The notes beneath the pieces are model-generated. The model made no database searches, was not told where the DNA came from, and saw nothing but the letters and a program-made list of their open reading frames with translations. This document shows positions 1-4,231 of a stretch of DNA of 5,881 nt, piece by piece (position 1 is the stretch's first letter; every line of letters begins with the position of its first letter). This DNA is from an uncultured Solirubrobacterales bacterium (GTDB lineage: Bacteria > Actinomycetota > Thermoleophilia > Solirubrobacterales > Solirubrobacteraceae). The translations under genes were made by a program, and so were the position numbers. The stretch is taken from assembly GCA_903953065.1 (NCBI GenBank), contig CAJBIG010000157.1:1-5881 (forward strand), read 5' to 3'.

Positions 1-6
1 TCAGTT

Positions 7-13
7 CTCCTTT
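7..13 (-). promoter_or_regulatory. Shine-Dalgarno of the next gene beyond the left edge (probably groEL)
   Basis: Read on the minus strand, the 18 bases after the groES stop contain AAAGGAG with six bases (AACTGA) left before the window ends. This is a strong ribosome binding site at the right distance for a start codon one to a few bases outside. Since groES is normally followed by groEL in an operon, the next gene is inferred to be groEL; none of its coding sequence is visible. Confidence 0.6.
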
Positions 14-18
14 GAGGC

Positions 19-312
19 CTAAGACTCGACGATTGCGAGAATGTCGCTCTCGCGCAGAACGAGGAGATCCTCGCCGTCAACCTTGATGTCGGTGCCGCCG
101 TACTTGCTGTAAAGCACGACGTCGCCCTTGCTTACGTCGAGAGGGACGCGCTTTTCGCCGTCCTCATCCCAACGACCTTCGCCAGCGGCGACGATCTCGC
201 CCTTCTGGGGCTTTTCTTTTGCTGTTTCGGGGAGCAGCAGGCCGCTAGCGGTCGTCTCCTCCTCATCGATGGCGCGGACGATCACTCGATCGCCAAGCGG
301 CTTCAAATTCAT
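19..312 (-). CDS. groES: Co-chaperonin GroES (Hsp10)
   Basis: This 97-residue protein is the full usual length of GroES, the heptameric lid that closes the GroEL folding chamber in the cytoplasm. The N-terminal strand with PLGDRV (residues 5-10) is typical. The flexible mobile loop spans about residues 17-33, with the GroEL-contacting hydrophobic stretch GLLLP at 24-28. The roof-loop region lies near 45-55, followed by GDVVLYSKYGGT (63-74) and the C-terminal strand LRESDILAI. The ATG at 312 is chosen because GGAGG lies 8 bases upstream and the protein then begins exactly as other GroES do. It is probably the first gene of groES-groEL, with a second strong ribosome binding site just after its stop. 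A CIRCE operator upstream indicates HrcA repression relieved by heat or unfolded protein. Nothing is truncated. Identification is essentially certain. Confidence 0.98.
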   Translation of the reverse strand: MNLKPLGDRVIVRAIDEEETTASGLLLPETAKEKPQKGEIVAAGEGRWDEDGEKRVPLDVSKGDVVLYSKYGGTDIKVDGEDLLVLRESDILAIVES

Positions 313-320
313 TTCAAATG

Positions 321-325
321 CCTCC
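321..325 (-). promoter_or_regulatory. Shine-Dalgarno of groES
   Basis: The minus strand reads CCGGAGG, then eight bases, then the ATG at 312. It is the clearest ribosome binding site in the window and fixes the groES start. It contrasts with four neighbouring genes that have none. Confidence 0.85.
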
Positions 326-351
326 GGTAGTTGCGCTATTTACGAACGTTT

Positions 352-367
352 CCGGGCCTTTGCCCGG
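352..367 (-). other. GC hairpin in the groES leader
   Basis: The minus strand carries CCGGGC-AAAG-GCCCGG, a perfect 6-bp stem with a 4-base loop, between the CIRCE element and the Shine-Dalgarno sequence. It would form in the 5' untranslated mRNA about 26 bases upstream of GGAGG and does not cover it. It is not followed by a U tract in the direction of transcription, so it does not look like an attenuator. A role in mRNA stability is possible but unproven. Confidence 0.45.
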
Positions 368-371
368 CTCT

Positions 372-400
372 TTTGGCACTCACAGCTGCCGAGTGCCAAA
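372..400 (-). promoter_or_regulatory. CIRCE operator (HrcA binding site) of groES
   Basis: The arms TTTGGCACTC and GAGTGCCAAA form a perfect 10-bp inverted repeat separated by exactly 9 bases. The CIRCE consensus is TTAGCACTC-N9-GAGTGCTAA; here the third and seventh consensus positions are changed symmetrically (A to G and T to C), so the dyad stays perfect. CIRCE is the binding site of the heat-shock repressor HrcA and usually lies between promoter and coding sequence of groESL or dnaK operons. That is its position here, about 60 bases upstream of the groES start. No hrcA gene lies in the window. Confidence 0.95.
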
Positions 401-413
401 GTTGCTCCGAGAG

Positions 414-419
414 ATGATA
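414..419 (-). promoter_or_regulatory. Candidate -10 box of the groES promoter
   Basis: The minus strand reads TATCAT here, close to the TATAAT consensus. It lies so that transcription would begin a few bases before the CIRCE arm at 400, placing CIRCE at the very start of the mRNA as is usual. A -35 box 17 bp upstream (GGTGGC, inside the end of the ASCH gene) is not convincing, so the promoter is tentative. Confidence 0.4.
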
Positions 420-424
420 GCGCC

Positions 425-823
425 TTAGTTCTGGGCGCCACCGATGCCGAGCCGGGCATCGGTGAAGGACTGCGGATTCTCAACGATCTGGGAGAAACGC
501 ACCACCGTGACAATGTCCTCCATGGTCACGGGTTGTCCGTAGATCTGCTCGAGAAAGTGGATCAGATCTTCTTGGCGGCGCAGCTCGGGATTGTCGTGCT
601 CAATATCGCGCGGCGAAAGGTCGCGCACGCGCTTGACATCAACCTGGTCGATAACCGCTTCGAAGATCTTCTCGCGCGGCGAGAACTGGTAGCCGATTGT
701 CACCAGCACCGCTTGGTTCTTGCGGTACTTGTGGCTCTTGTCGCCAAGCCGAATCGTCGCCGTCTTACGCCCGCGGCGCAGCTGGTCGGCGAAGATCGTT
801 GAGTAAAAGTTCAGTACCTGCAT
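425..823 (-). CDS. ASCH-domain protein, YqfB-like (possible RNA or modified-nucleoside enzyme)
   Basis: This 132-residue protein has the hallmark ASCH motif GRKTATIR at residues 18-25, followed by a charged loop, a beta-rich middle (about 37-67) and a helix and strand at the C-terminus. ASCH domains are PUA-like folds thought to bind RNA or nucleotides. Aligned by eye with E. coli YqfB, an N4-acetylcytidine amidohydrolase, Lys20 and Thr23 match its catalytic Lys21 and Thr24. Asp77 in IEHDN falls at the position of catalytic Glu74. The activity here is inferred, and a plain RNA-binding role is the alternative. The ATG at 823 is preferred over a TTG at 832, which would add three residues, because a TANNNT box sits 9 bases before the ATG and neither start has a Shine-Dalgarno sequence. 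The gene lies about 50 bases after the Crp gene and its stop is about 25 bases from the groES CIRCE element. Confidence 0.85.
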   Translation of the reverse strand: MQVLNFYSTIFADQLRRGRKTATIRLGDKSHKYRKNQAVLVTIGYQFSPREKIFEAVIDQVDVKRVRDLSPRDIEHDNPELRRQEDLIHFLEQIYGQPVTMEDIVTVVRFSQIVENPQSFTDARLGIGGAQN

Positions 824-832
824 TGCGCCCAA

Positions 833-838
833 AGACTA
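833..838 (-). promoter_or_regulatory. Candidate -10 box (TAGTCT) for a leaderless ASCH mRNA
   Basis: On the minus strand TGTAGTCT ends 9 bases before the ATG at 823. TANNNT at this distance with no Shine-Dalgarno sequence is the pattern of leaderless actinobacterial transcripts. It also argues for the ATG over the TTG at 832, which would directly abut the box. Confidence 0.4.
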
Positions 839-873
839 CAGAGCTAACTCGCTCGGCGCGAGGCCCGGCGTCG

Positions 874-1563
874 CTAATAGATGAAGCCGGTCAGCACGTC
901 GGTGTCGAGGACCTTGATTCGTCCTCGCCCTTGCTCAATCGCACCGGAGTTGGCGAGCGTCGTTAGAAAACGGCTCGCCGACTCGCGAGAGCAGCCGGCC
1001 AGCTGCGCGATGTCGGCCTGGGTGATGATCAGTTCAACGCTGCCGTTGTCGCCTGCGCCCTCAAGTCGGGCCTGGGTGACAAGGTCACCGAGAACAATTG
1101 CGACGCGGCTCTGCACGGTCTGGAACGACTGGCGCGTGAGCCTCTCGTTGGCGATCCGCATCCGCCTGCCGAGCGAAACGACGAGCTTGCTCGCGATCGC
1201 GCCGTGTTCGTTCATCAGCCTGCGCATGTCGCGACCGGGAATCGCGATCAGATCGACTTCATCGAGCGTTTCGACAGTCGCTGATCGAACCTCGTCGTCG
1301 AACATTGCCAGCTCGCCGAAGATGTCGCCCGGGCCGAAGTGGGTCAGCGTGATCGTGCGACCGTCGGGATGCTCGCGGATAGCGCGGGCGTGGCCGCGGC
1401 GAACGACGTAACAGGTGTTGCTGGGGTCTCCCTCGCGGAAGATCACCTGGCCGCCGGGGAAGCGACGCGTGACTACAACCTCGGCGACGCGATGGAGATC
1501 CTCATCTCCGAGCGTTTCGAAGACAGGCACGGCCTGGAGCAGTGTGTAAGTCTCCTCGCTCAT
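874..1563 (-). CDS. Crp/Fnr-family transcriptional regulator
   Basis: This 229-residue protein has the standard Crp layout. An N-terminal cyclic-nucleotide-binding beta-roll (about 8-120) contains the phosphate-binding cassette: FGELAMF at 82-88, then Arg93-Ser94. A long dimerisation helix (about 120-150) follows, then a winged helix-turn-helix (about 180-225). Gly83, Glu84, Arg93 and Ser94 match the E. coli Crp residues that hold the ribose and phosphate of cAMP. By eye, the C-helix Thr127-Ser128 pair that contacts the adenine is replaced by Ala138-Asn139, so ligand choice is uncertain. The recognition helix GCSRESASR (190-198) keeps Arg, Glu and Arg at the positions that read TGTGA in Crp. 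No Cys cluster for an Fnr iron-sulfur centre is seen. The start at 1563 lies 15 bases after the GDPD stop, has no Shine-Dalgarno sequence, and is preceded by a TANNNT box. I found no TGTGA-N6-TCACA site in the intergenic DNA. Confidence 0.93.
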   Translation of the reverse strand: MSEETYTLLQAVPVFETLGDEDLHRVAEVVVTRRFPGGQVIFREGDPSNTCYVVRRGHARAIREHPDGRTITLTHFGPGDIFGELAMFDDEVRSATVETLDEVDLIAIPGRDMRRLMNEHGAIASKLVVSLGRRMRIANERLTRQSFQTVQSRVAIVLGDLVTQARLEGAGDNGSVELIITQADIAQLAGCSRESASRFLTTLANSGAIEQGRGRIKVLDTDVLTGFIY

Positions 1564-1571
1564 CGCGAAGG

Positions 1572-1577
1572 AGGCTA
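1572..1577 (-). promoter_or_regulatory. Candidate -10 box (TAGCCT) for a leaderless Crp mRNA
   Basis: On the minus strand TAGCCT is followed by 8 bases (CCTTCGCG) and the ATG at 1563. It fills most of the 15-base gap after the GDPD stop. It suggests the regulator has its own promoter in addition to any read-through from GDPD. Confidence 0.4.
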
Positions 1578-1578
1578 C

Positions 1579-2358
1579 CTATGCACGCGGGAAAAGGTGC
1601 GGGTCGTTGCTGATAACGCCGGCAATTCCGAGCCGCTCGAACTGGTCGATCTGCTCGGCGTCATCGACGGTCCACACGTAGAGCTCACCTCTCACATCGC
1701 GCACTGCCCGCGCCAAGCGCGGGGTCACGAAAGCCCAGTGGCACATCAGCGCGTCGACACGCCCCTCGCGGATCGCCTTCGCCGCCATCCACGGCAGACG
1801 AATGCGGTAGTAGATGATCGCTGCGTAGGCAGGCCAGCGGTAGAAGCGATGGTCGGTGAGGTCGCGGTGAGCGCGGGGGAAGGACCAGCCGATAGTGATC
1901 TGCGGGGCGATCTTGCGCAGCAGCGTGAGGCTCGGTTTCTCCATCGTCGAGATCAGCGAACGCTCGGCAAGGCCGTGGCGGCGCAGCGCGTCAACGGTTC
2001 GTTGCTCGTAGCCCTGGAGCTTCATGTCAACGTCGAGCTGAACGTGAGCAAACTGGGGTTGCGCTAGATGAGCGAGCCCCTCGTCGAGCCTTAGCGGTGT
2101 GCGCTCGCGCGCGTCCTTGAAGTCGTGCGCCAGCCGCAGCTCGCCGGTGCCGTCGAGCCGTTCTGGCAGGACGTCGAACTCGATCATGTCTACGCCGGCC
2201 GCCAGCGCTGCGTCGAAGCTGGCAGCGGTGTTGCCGTGGACCAGCGCATCTGCGCCCTTGTGGCCGACCCGCTTGGGGCGGCCTTCTGCGCCGGCGCGGC
2301 CTCGACTTAGCTGCGGCATTGCGCGGCCTGTGAGGGCGTCGTTACGTTTGCGTGGCAA
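1579..2358 (-). CDS. Glycerophosphodiester phosphodiesterase (GDPD family)
   Basis: This TIM-barrel hydrolase family splits glycerophosphodiesters from phospholipid turnover into glycerol 3-phosphate and an alcohol. Seen in the 259 residues: the catalytic His in VGHKGADA (32-38, HKG instead of the usual HRG), HGNTAASF (41-48, where PENT is usual), the metal-binding Glu60 and Asp62 in IEFDV, the second catalytic His in LAHD (77-80), and the C-terminal signature WTVDDAEQ with GVISNDPHLF. The third metal ligand, usually Glu in an ExK motif, appears as Asp111 in DMK. No signal peptide or membrane anchor is visible, so it is probably cytoplasmic. The TTG at 2358 is preferred because AGGAA lies 7 bases upstream. 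An ATG at 2319 would give 246 residues and still keep the whole domain, which begins near residue 30. It is divergent from the oxidase gene and 15 bases upstream of the Crp gene. The substrate is unknown. Confidence 0.92.
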   Translation of the reverse strand: MPRKRNDALTGRAMPQLSRGRAGAEGRPKRVGHKGADALVHGNTAASFDAALAAGVDMIEFDVLPERLDGTGELRLAHDFKDARERTPLRLDEGLAHLAQPQFAHVQLDVDMKLQGYEQRTVDALRRHGLAERSLISTMEKPSLTLLRKIAPQITIGWSFPRAHRDLTDHRFYRWPAYAAIIYYRIRLPWMAAKAIREGRVDALMCHWAFVTPRLARAVRDVRGELYVWTVDDAEQIDQFERLGIAGVISNDPHLFPRA

Positions 2359-2365
2359 AGCACGG

Positions 2366-2370
2366 TTCCT
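2366..2370 (-). promoter_or_regulatory. Shine-Dalgarno (AGGAA) supporting the TTG start of GDPD
   Basis: The minus strand reads TTAGGAA, 7 bases, then TTG at 2358. The alternative ATG at 2319 has no comparable purine-rich stretch before it. The site is modest, so the start choice remains open. Confidence 0.45.
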
Positions 2371-2382
2371 AATTCGCCACGT

Positions 2383-2392
2383 ACCGGCCGGT
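2383..2392. repeat. Perfect palindrome ACCGGCCGGT in the divergent promoter region
   Basis: This 10-bp palindrome lies in the 64-base space between the divergent GDPD and oxidase starts, about 18 bases before the candidate -10 box of the oxidase. It could be an operator, but G+C-rich palindromes of this length also occur by chance in such DNA. Confidence 0.3.
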
Positions 2393-2409
2393 GCCTGCCG
2401 CCCGCCCTG

Positions 2410-2415
2410 TACCGT
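2410..2415 (+). promoter_or_regulatory. Candidate -10 box (TACCGT) for a leaderless oxidase mRNA
   Basis: TACCGT is followed by 7 bases (TGCAACT) and the GTG at 2423. With no Shine-Dalgarno sequence in the preceding 20 bases, this is the layout of a transcript that begins at the start codon. It supports GTG 2423 as the translation start. No clear -35 box is visible. Confidence 0.45.
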
Positions 2416-2422
2416 TGCAACT

Positions 2423-3763
2423 GTGAAAGAGGCGCTCTCAAAGATCGTTGGCGAAGCGAACGTTCGCTCTGGAGATGACTCCGTCTACACCGCGGACGAG
2501 ACGATCTTCGCTGCGGACGGCCGAGCCGATCTCGTTGTATTGCCAAGCAGCGCCGAGGAAGTGACCGAGGTCGTTGCCTGGTGCTACTCGCACGATGTTC
2601 CGATCACGCCGCGCGGTGGTGGCAGCGGCTGGGCCGGCGGCGCAGTGCCGCTGGGTTCGGGGATTGTGCTCGGTCTGGAACGGCTGAGCGCGGTACGCAG
2701 CTTCGAACCGCTGCAGTGGCGCATCGAGGTCGAAGCCGGCGTTACAACCGCGACTGTTCACCGCCTCGCGCTCGAAAACGGGCTCTACTTCCCACCTGAC
2801 CCCGGAGCTCCTGAGCAGTCGCTGATTGGTGGCAACGTCGCCACCAACGCAGGTGGACCGCACTGCTTCAAATACGGCGTAACCGGCGCCTGGGTGACCG
2901 GGATTGAGGCCGTGATAGCGCCCGGCGAACTGATCCGTGTGGGTGGAGCTGCGCGCAAAGATGTGGCCGGTTACGACCTTGCGGCGCTACTGACCGGCAG
3001 CGAGGGGACGTTGGGCGTAATAACTTCCGTTTCGCTGCGCCTAATTCCGACGCCCGAACCGTCGCTTCCGCTTGCTGCTTTCTACCCGAGCGTGGCCAGT
3101 GGTTGCGAGGCAATTGAGCGCGTTATGGCGGCTGGACCTGTGGCCGCGGCAATCGAGTACCTCGATCGTGCGACGCTCGAGATCACCGGCGGCGGCTTCC
3201 CTGGCGAACTCCCCGCCGGCGCCGAATTTCTCTTGATAGTCGACTGCGACAGCGGCCAGAGCGACCGCGATGAGTTGCTCCGAGCGCTGGCCGAAGACGC
3301 GCTCTGCGCGCCGCTAGCCCCGGATGATCCGCGCATGTTGTGGCGCTGGCGTGAAGGTCTTGGAACGAGCGTCAGCAACGAGCACGGTTCGAAGATCTCC
3401 GACGACATAGCCGTTCCACTGGATCGTTTGGCAGATGCGATCGAACGAACGATTGAGATCGGCGAGCGCCACGGCGTTGCCGCTTGCTCATTCGGTCACG
3501 CCGGCGACGGCAACCTCCACTCGACCTTCATGCTCGACCCCAACGACGATCTGGCCGTGCGGCGCGCGATGGCTGCCGGTGATGATCTGATGGAGATGGC
3601 AATTGAGCTGGGAGGGACGATCAGCGGCGAGCACGGCGTAGGCCTAGCGAAGAACGGCTGGCTGCACAAGCAATGGGGCCGCCCAGCTTCGCGCGCGCAC
3701 GAAGCGATCAAGCAGGCGCTCGACCCGAAGAACCTGATGAACCCGGGCAAGAAGCTGACCTAG
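2423..3763 (+). CDS. FAD-linked oxidase, GlcD/D-lactate dehydrogenase type
   Basis: This 446-residue flavoprotein belongs to the VAO/PCMH family that oxidises 2-hydroxy acids such as glycolate, D-lactate or D-2-hydroxyglutarate. The FAD-binding PCMH domain covers about 35-210: PRGGGSGWAGGAVP (63-76) cradles the FAD pyrophosphate, followed by DPGAPEQSLIGGNVATNAGG (126-145) and GSEGTLGVIT (192-201). The C-terminal FAD-oxidase domain (about 215-446) has FGHAGDGNLH (357-366) and GGTISGEHGVGLAKN (397-411), the family's metal and substrate-site signatures. Length fits GlcD-type proteins (roughly 450-500). There is no C-terminal iron-sulfur domain, and no glcE or glcF partner follows, so the electron acceptor and substrate cannot be named. 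The open frame continues upstream to 2099, but that part is antisense to GDPD. GTG 2423 places the start just before the first conserved helix. The lipoprotein gene follows after 30 bases. Confidence 0.93.
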   Translation: MKEALSKIVGEANVRSGDDSVYTADETIFAADGRADLVVLPSSAEEVTEVVAWCYSHDVPITPRGGGSGWAGGAVPLGSGIVLGLERLSAVRSFEPLQWRIEVEAGVTTATVHRLALENGLYFPPDPGAPEQSLIGGNVATNAGGPHCFKYGVTGAWVTGIEAVIAPGELIRVGGAARKDVAGYDLAALLTGSEGTLGVITSVSLRLIPTPEPSLPLAAFYPSVASGCEAIERVMAAGPVAAAIEYLDRATLEITGGGFPGELPAGAEFLLIVDCDSGQSDRDELLRALAEDALCAPLAPDDPRMLWRWREGLGTSVSNEHGSKISDDIAVPLDRLADAIERTIEIGERHGVAACSFGHAGDGNLHSTFMLDPNDDLAVRRAMAAGDDLMEMAIELGGTISGEHGVGLAKNGWLHKQWGRPASRAHEAIKQALDPKNLMNPGKKLT

Positions 3764-3779
3764 CGGCGCCCTGCCCCGC

Positions 3780-3785
3780 TACGCT
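3780..3785 (+). promoter_or_regulatory. Candidate -10 box (TACGCT) for a leaderless lipoprotein mRNA
   Basis: TACGCT is followed by 8 bases (TCCAACCG) and the ATG at 3794. No Shine-Dalgarno sequence precedes the ATG. The box fills the 30-base space after the oxidase stop, so the lipoprotein gene may have its own start of transcription. Confidence 0.4.
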
Positions 3786-3793
3786 TCCAACCG

Positions 3794-4231
3794 ATGCGCC
3801 TTCTCTTCTCCGCCGCCGCTTTGGTCGCGCTCCTCGCCGTCTCCGGCTGCGCTCAGGGCGGAACGAAGTCGACCAGCTCGTCAGAGAACTACTCCGGTGA
3901 CGAGAAGCTGGTCGCCAACACGATCGAAGACTTCCAAGCCAACGCCACTGCTCAGGATGGCGCGAAGATCTGCAGCACACAGATCACGGCGCAGCTCGCG
4001 AAGCAGATCTCAGCGAAGAACTCGGGCGCCAGTTGCGCGACGGCGGTTACGGCAGGAATGAAAGCGACCGACGAGGCCGATCTGACCGTCACCGACGTGA
4101 CGATCGACCCGAAGGACGACAACAAGGCGACCGCCACCGTCAGTGCCAAGACCGGCGAGAAGTCCTCGCAGAAGTACAGCTTCACGCTTGAGCGCGCCGA
4201 CAAGCGCTGGCAGATTTCTAGCTTCGGCTAG
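3794..4231 (+). CDS. Small secreted lipoprotein of unknown function (NTF2-like style)
   Basis: The 145-residue product begins with a short lipoprotein signal peptide: Arg2, a hydrophobic stretch (about 3-16) and the lipobox VSGC, with Cys19 as the lipidated residue. A Ser/Thr/Gly-rich linker (about 20-35) follows, then a compact domain (about 36-145). That domain has a helix carrying IEDFQANATAQDG (44-56), a Cys pair at 60 and 81 that could form a disulfide outside the membrane, and C-terminal beta strands ending RWQISSFG. This order, with helices and paired Cys first and a strand ending in W-x-I-x-x-F/G, resembles small NTF2-like lipoproteins frequent in actinobacteria, but I do not recognise a named family. 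It probably sits on the outer face of the cytoplasmic membrane. The stop codon overlaps the stop of the convergent surface-protein gene by sharing CTAG. Function is unknown. Confidence 0.85.
   Translation: MRLLFSAAALVALLAVSGCAQGGTKSTSSSENYSGDEKLVANTIEDFQANATAQDGAKICSTQITAQLAKQISAKNSGASCATAVTAGMKATDEADLTVTDVTIDPKDDNKATATVSAKTGEKSSQKYSFTLERADKRWQISSFG
4218..4231. other. cUUCGg-type hairpin over the shared stop codons of convergent genes
   Basis: CTAGC-TTCG-GCTAG is a perfect 5-bp stem with a TTCG loop closed by C-G, the unusually stable UUCG tetraloop in the plus-strand RNA. In the minus-strand RNA the loop is CGAA. The right arm contains both stop codons. No U tract follows on either strand, so it is not a canonical intrinsic terminator. 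It could act as a 3' stabiliser or a partial bidirectional stop. Confidence 0.45.

Noticed and set aside
352..371. GC hairpin followed by CTCTTTT on the plus strand as an intrinsic terminator
   Set aside because: The T run follows only on the plus strand, where no gene is being transcribed into it. On the minus strand, the direction of groES, no U tract follows.
376..390. TGTGAGTGCC inside CIRCE (minus strand) as a Crp site next to groES
   Set aside because: Only one TGTGA half is present, with no matching TCACA at 6-base spacing. The sequence is fully explained by the CIRCE dyad and its spacer.
128..802. Long plus-strand open frame across groES and the ASCH gene
   Set aside because: It is antisense to two clearly real genes and to the CIRCE element, and has no recognisable domain.
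852..862. CTCG-GCG-CGAG inverted repeat between the Crp and ASCH genes as a terminator
   Set aside because: The stem is only 4 bp with a 3-base loop and has no U tract on the minus-strand RNA. It is expected by chance in this G+C-rich gap.
1567..1613. Plus-strand GAAGGAGG followed 6 bases later by ATG at 1581, a perfect-looking ribosome binding site and start
   Set aside because: The frame closes after 10 codons (TGA) and the whole stretch is antisense to the GDPD end and Crp start. The purine run is simply the complement of the Crp upstream sequence. No coding evidence.
2099..2422. In-frame upstream extension of the oxidase by 108 codons
   Set aside because: It runs antisense over the conserved part of GDPD and reads as low-complexity Ser/Ala/Arg sequence unlike any flavoprotein N-terminus. 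The family domain begins just after GTG 2423.
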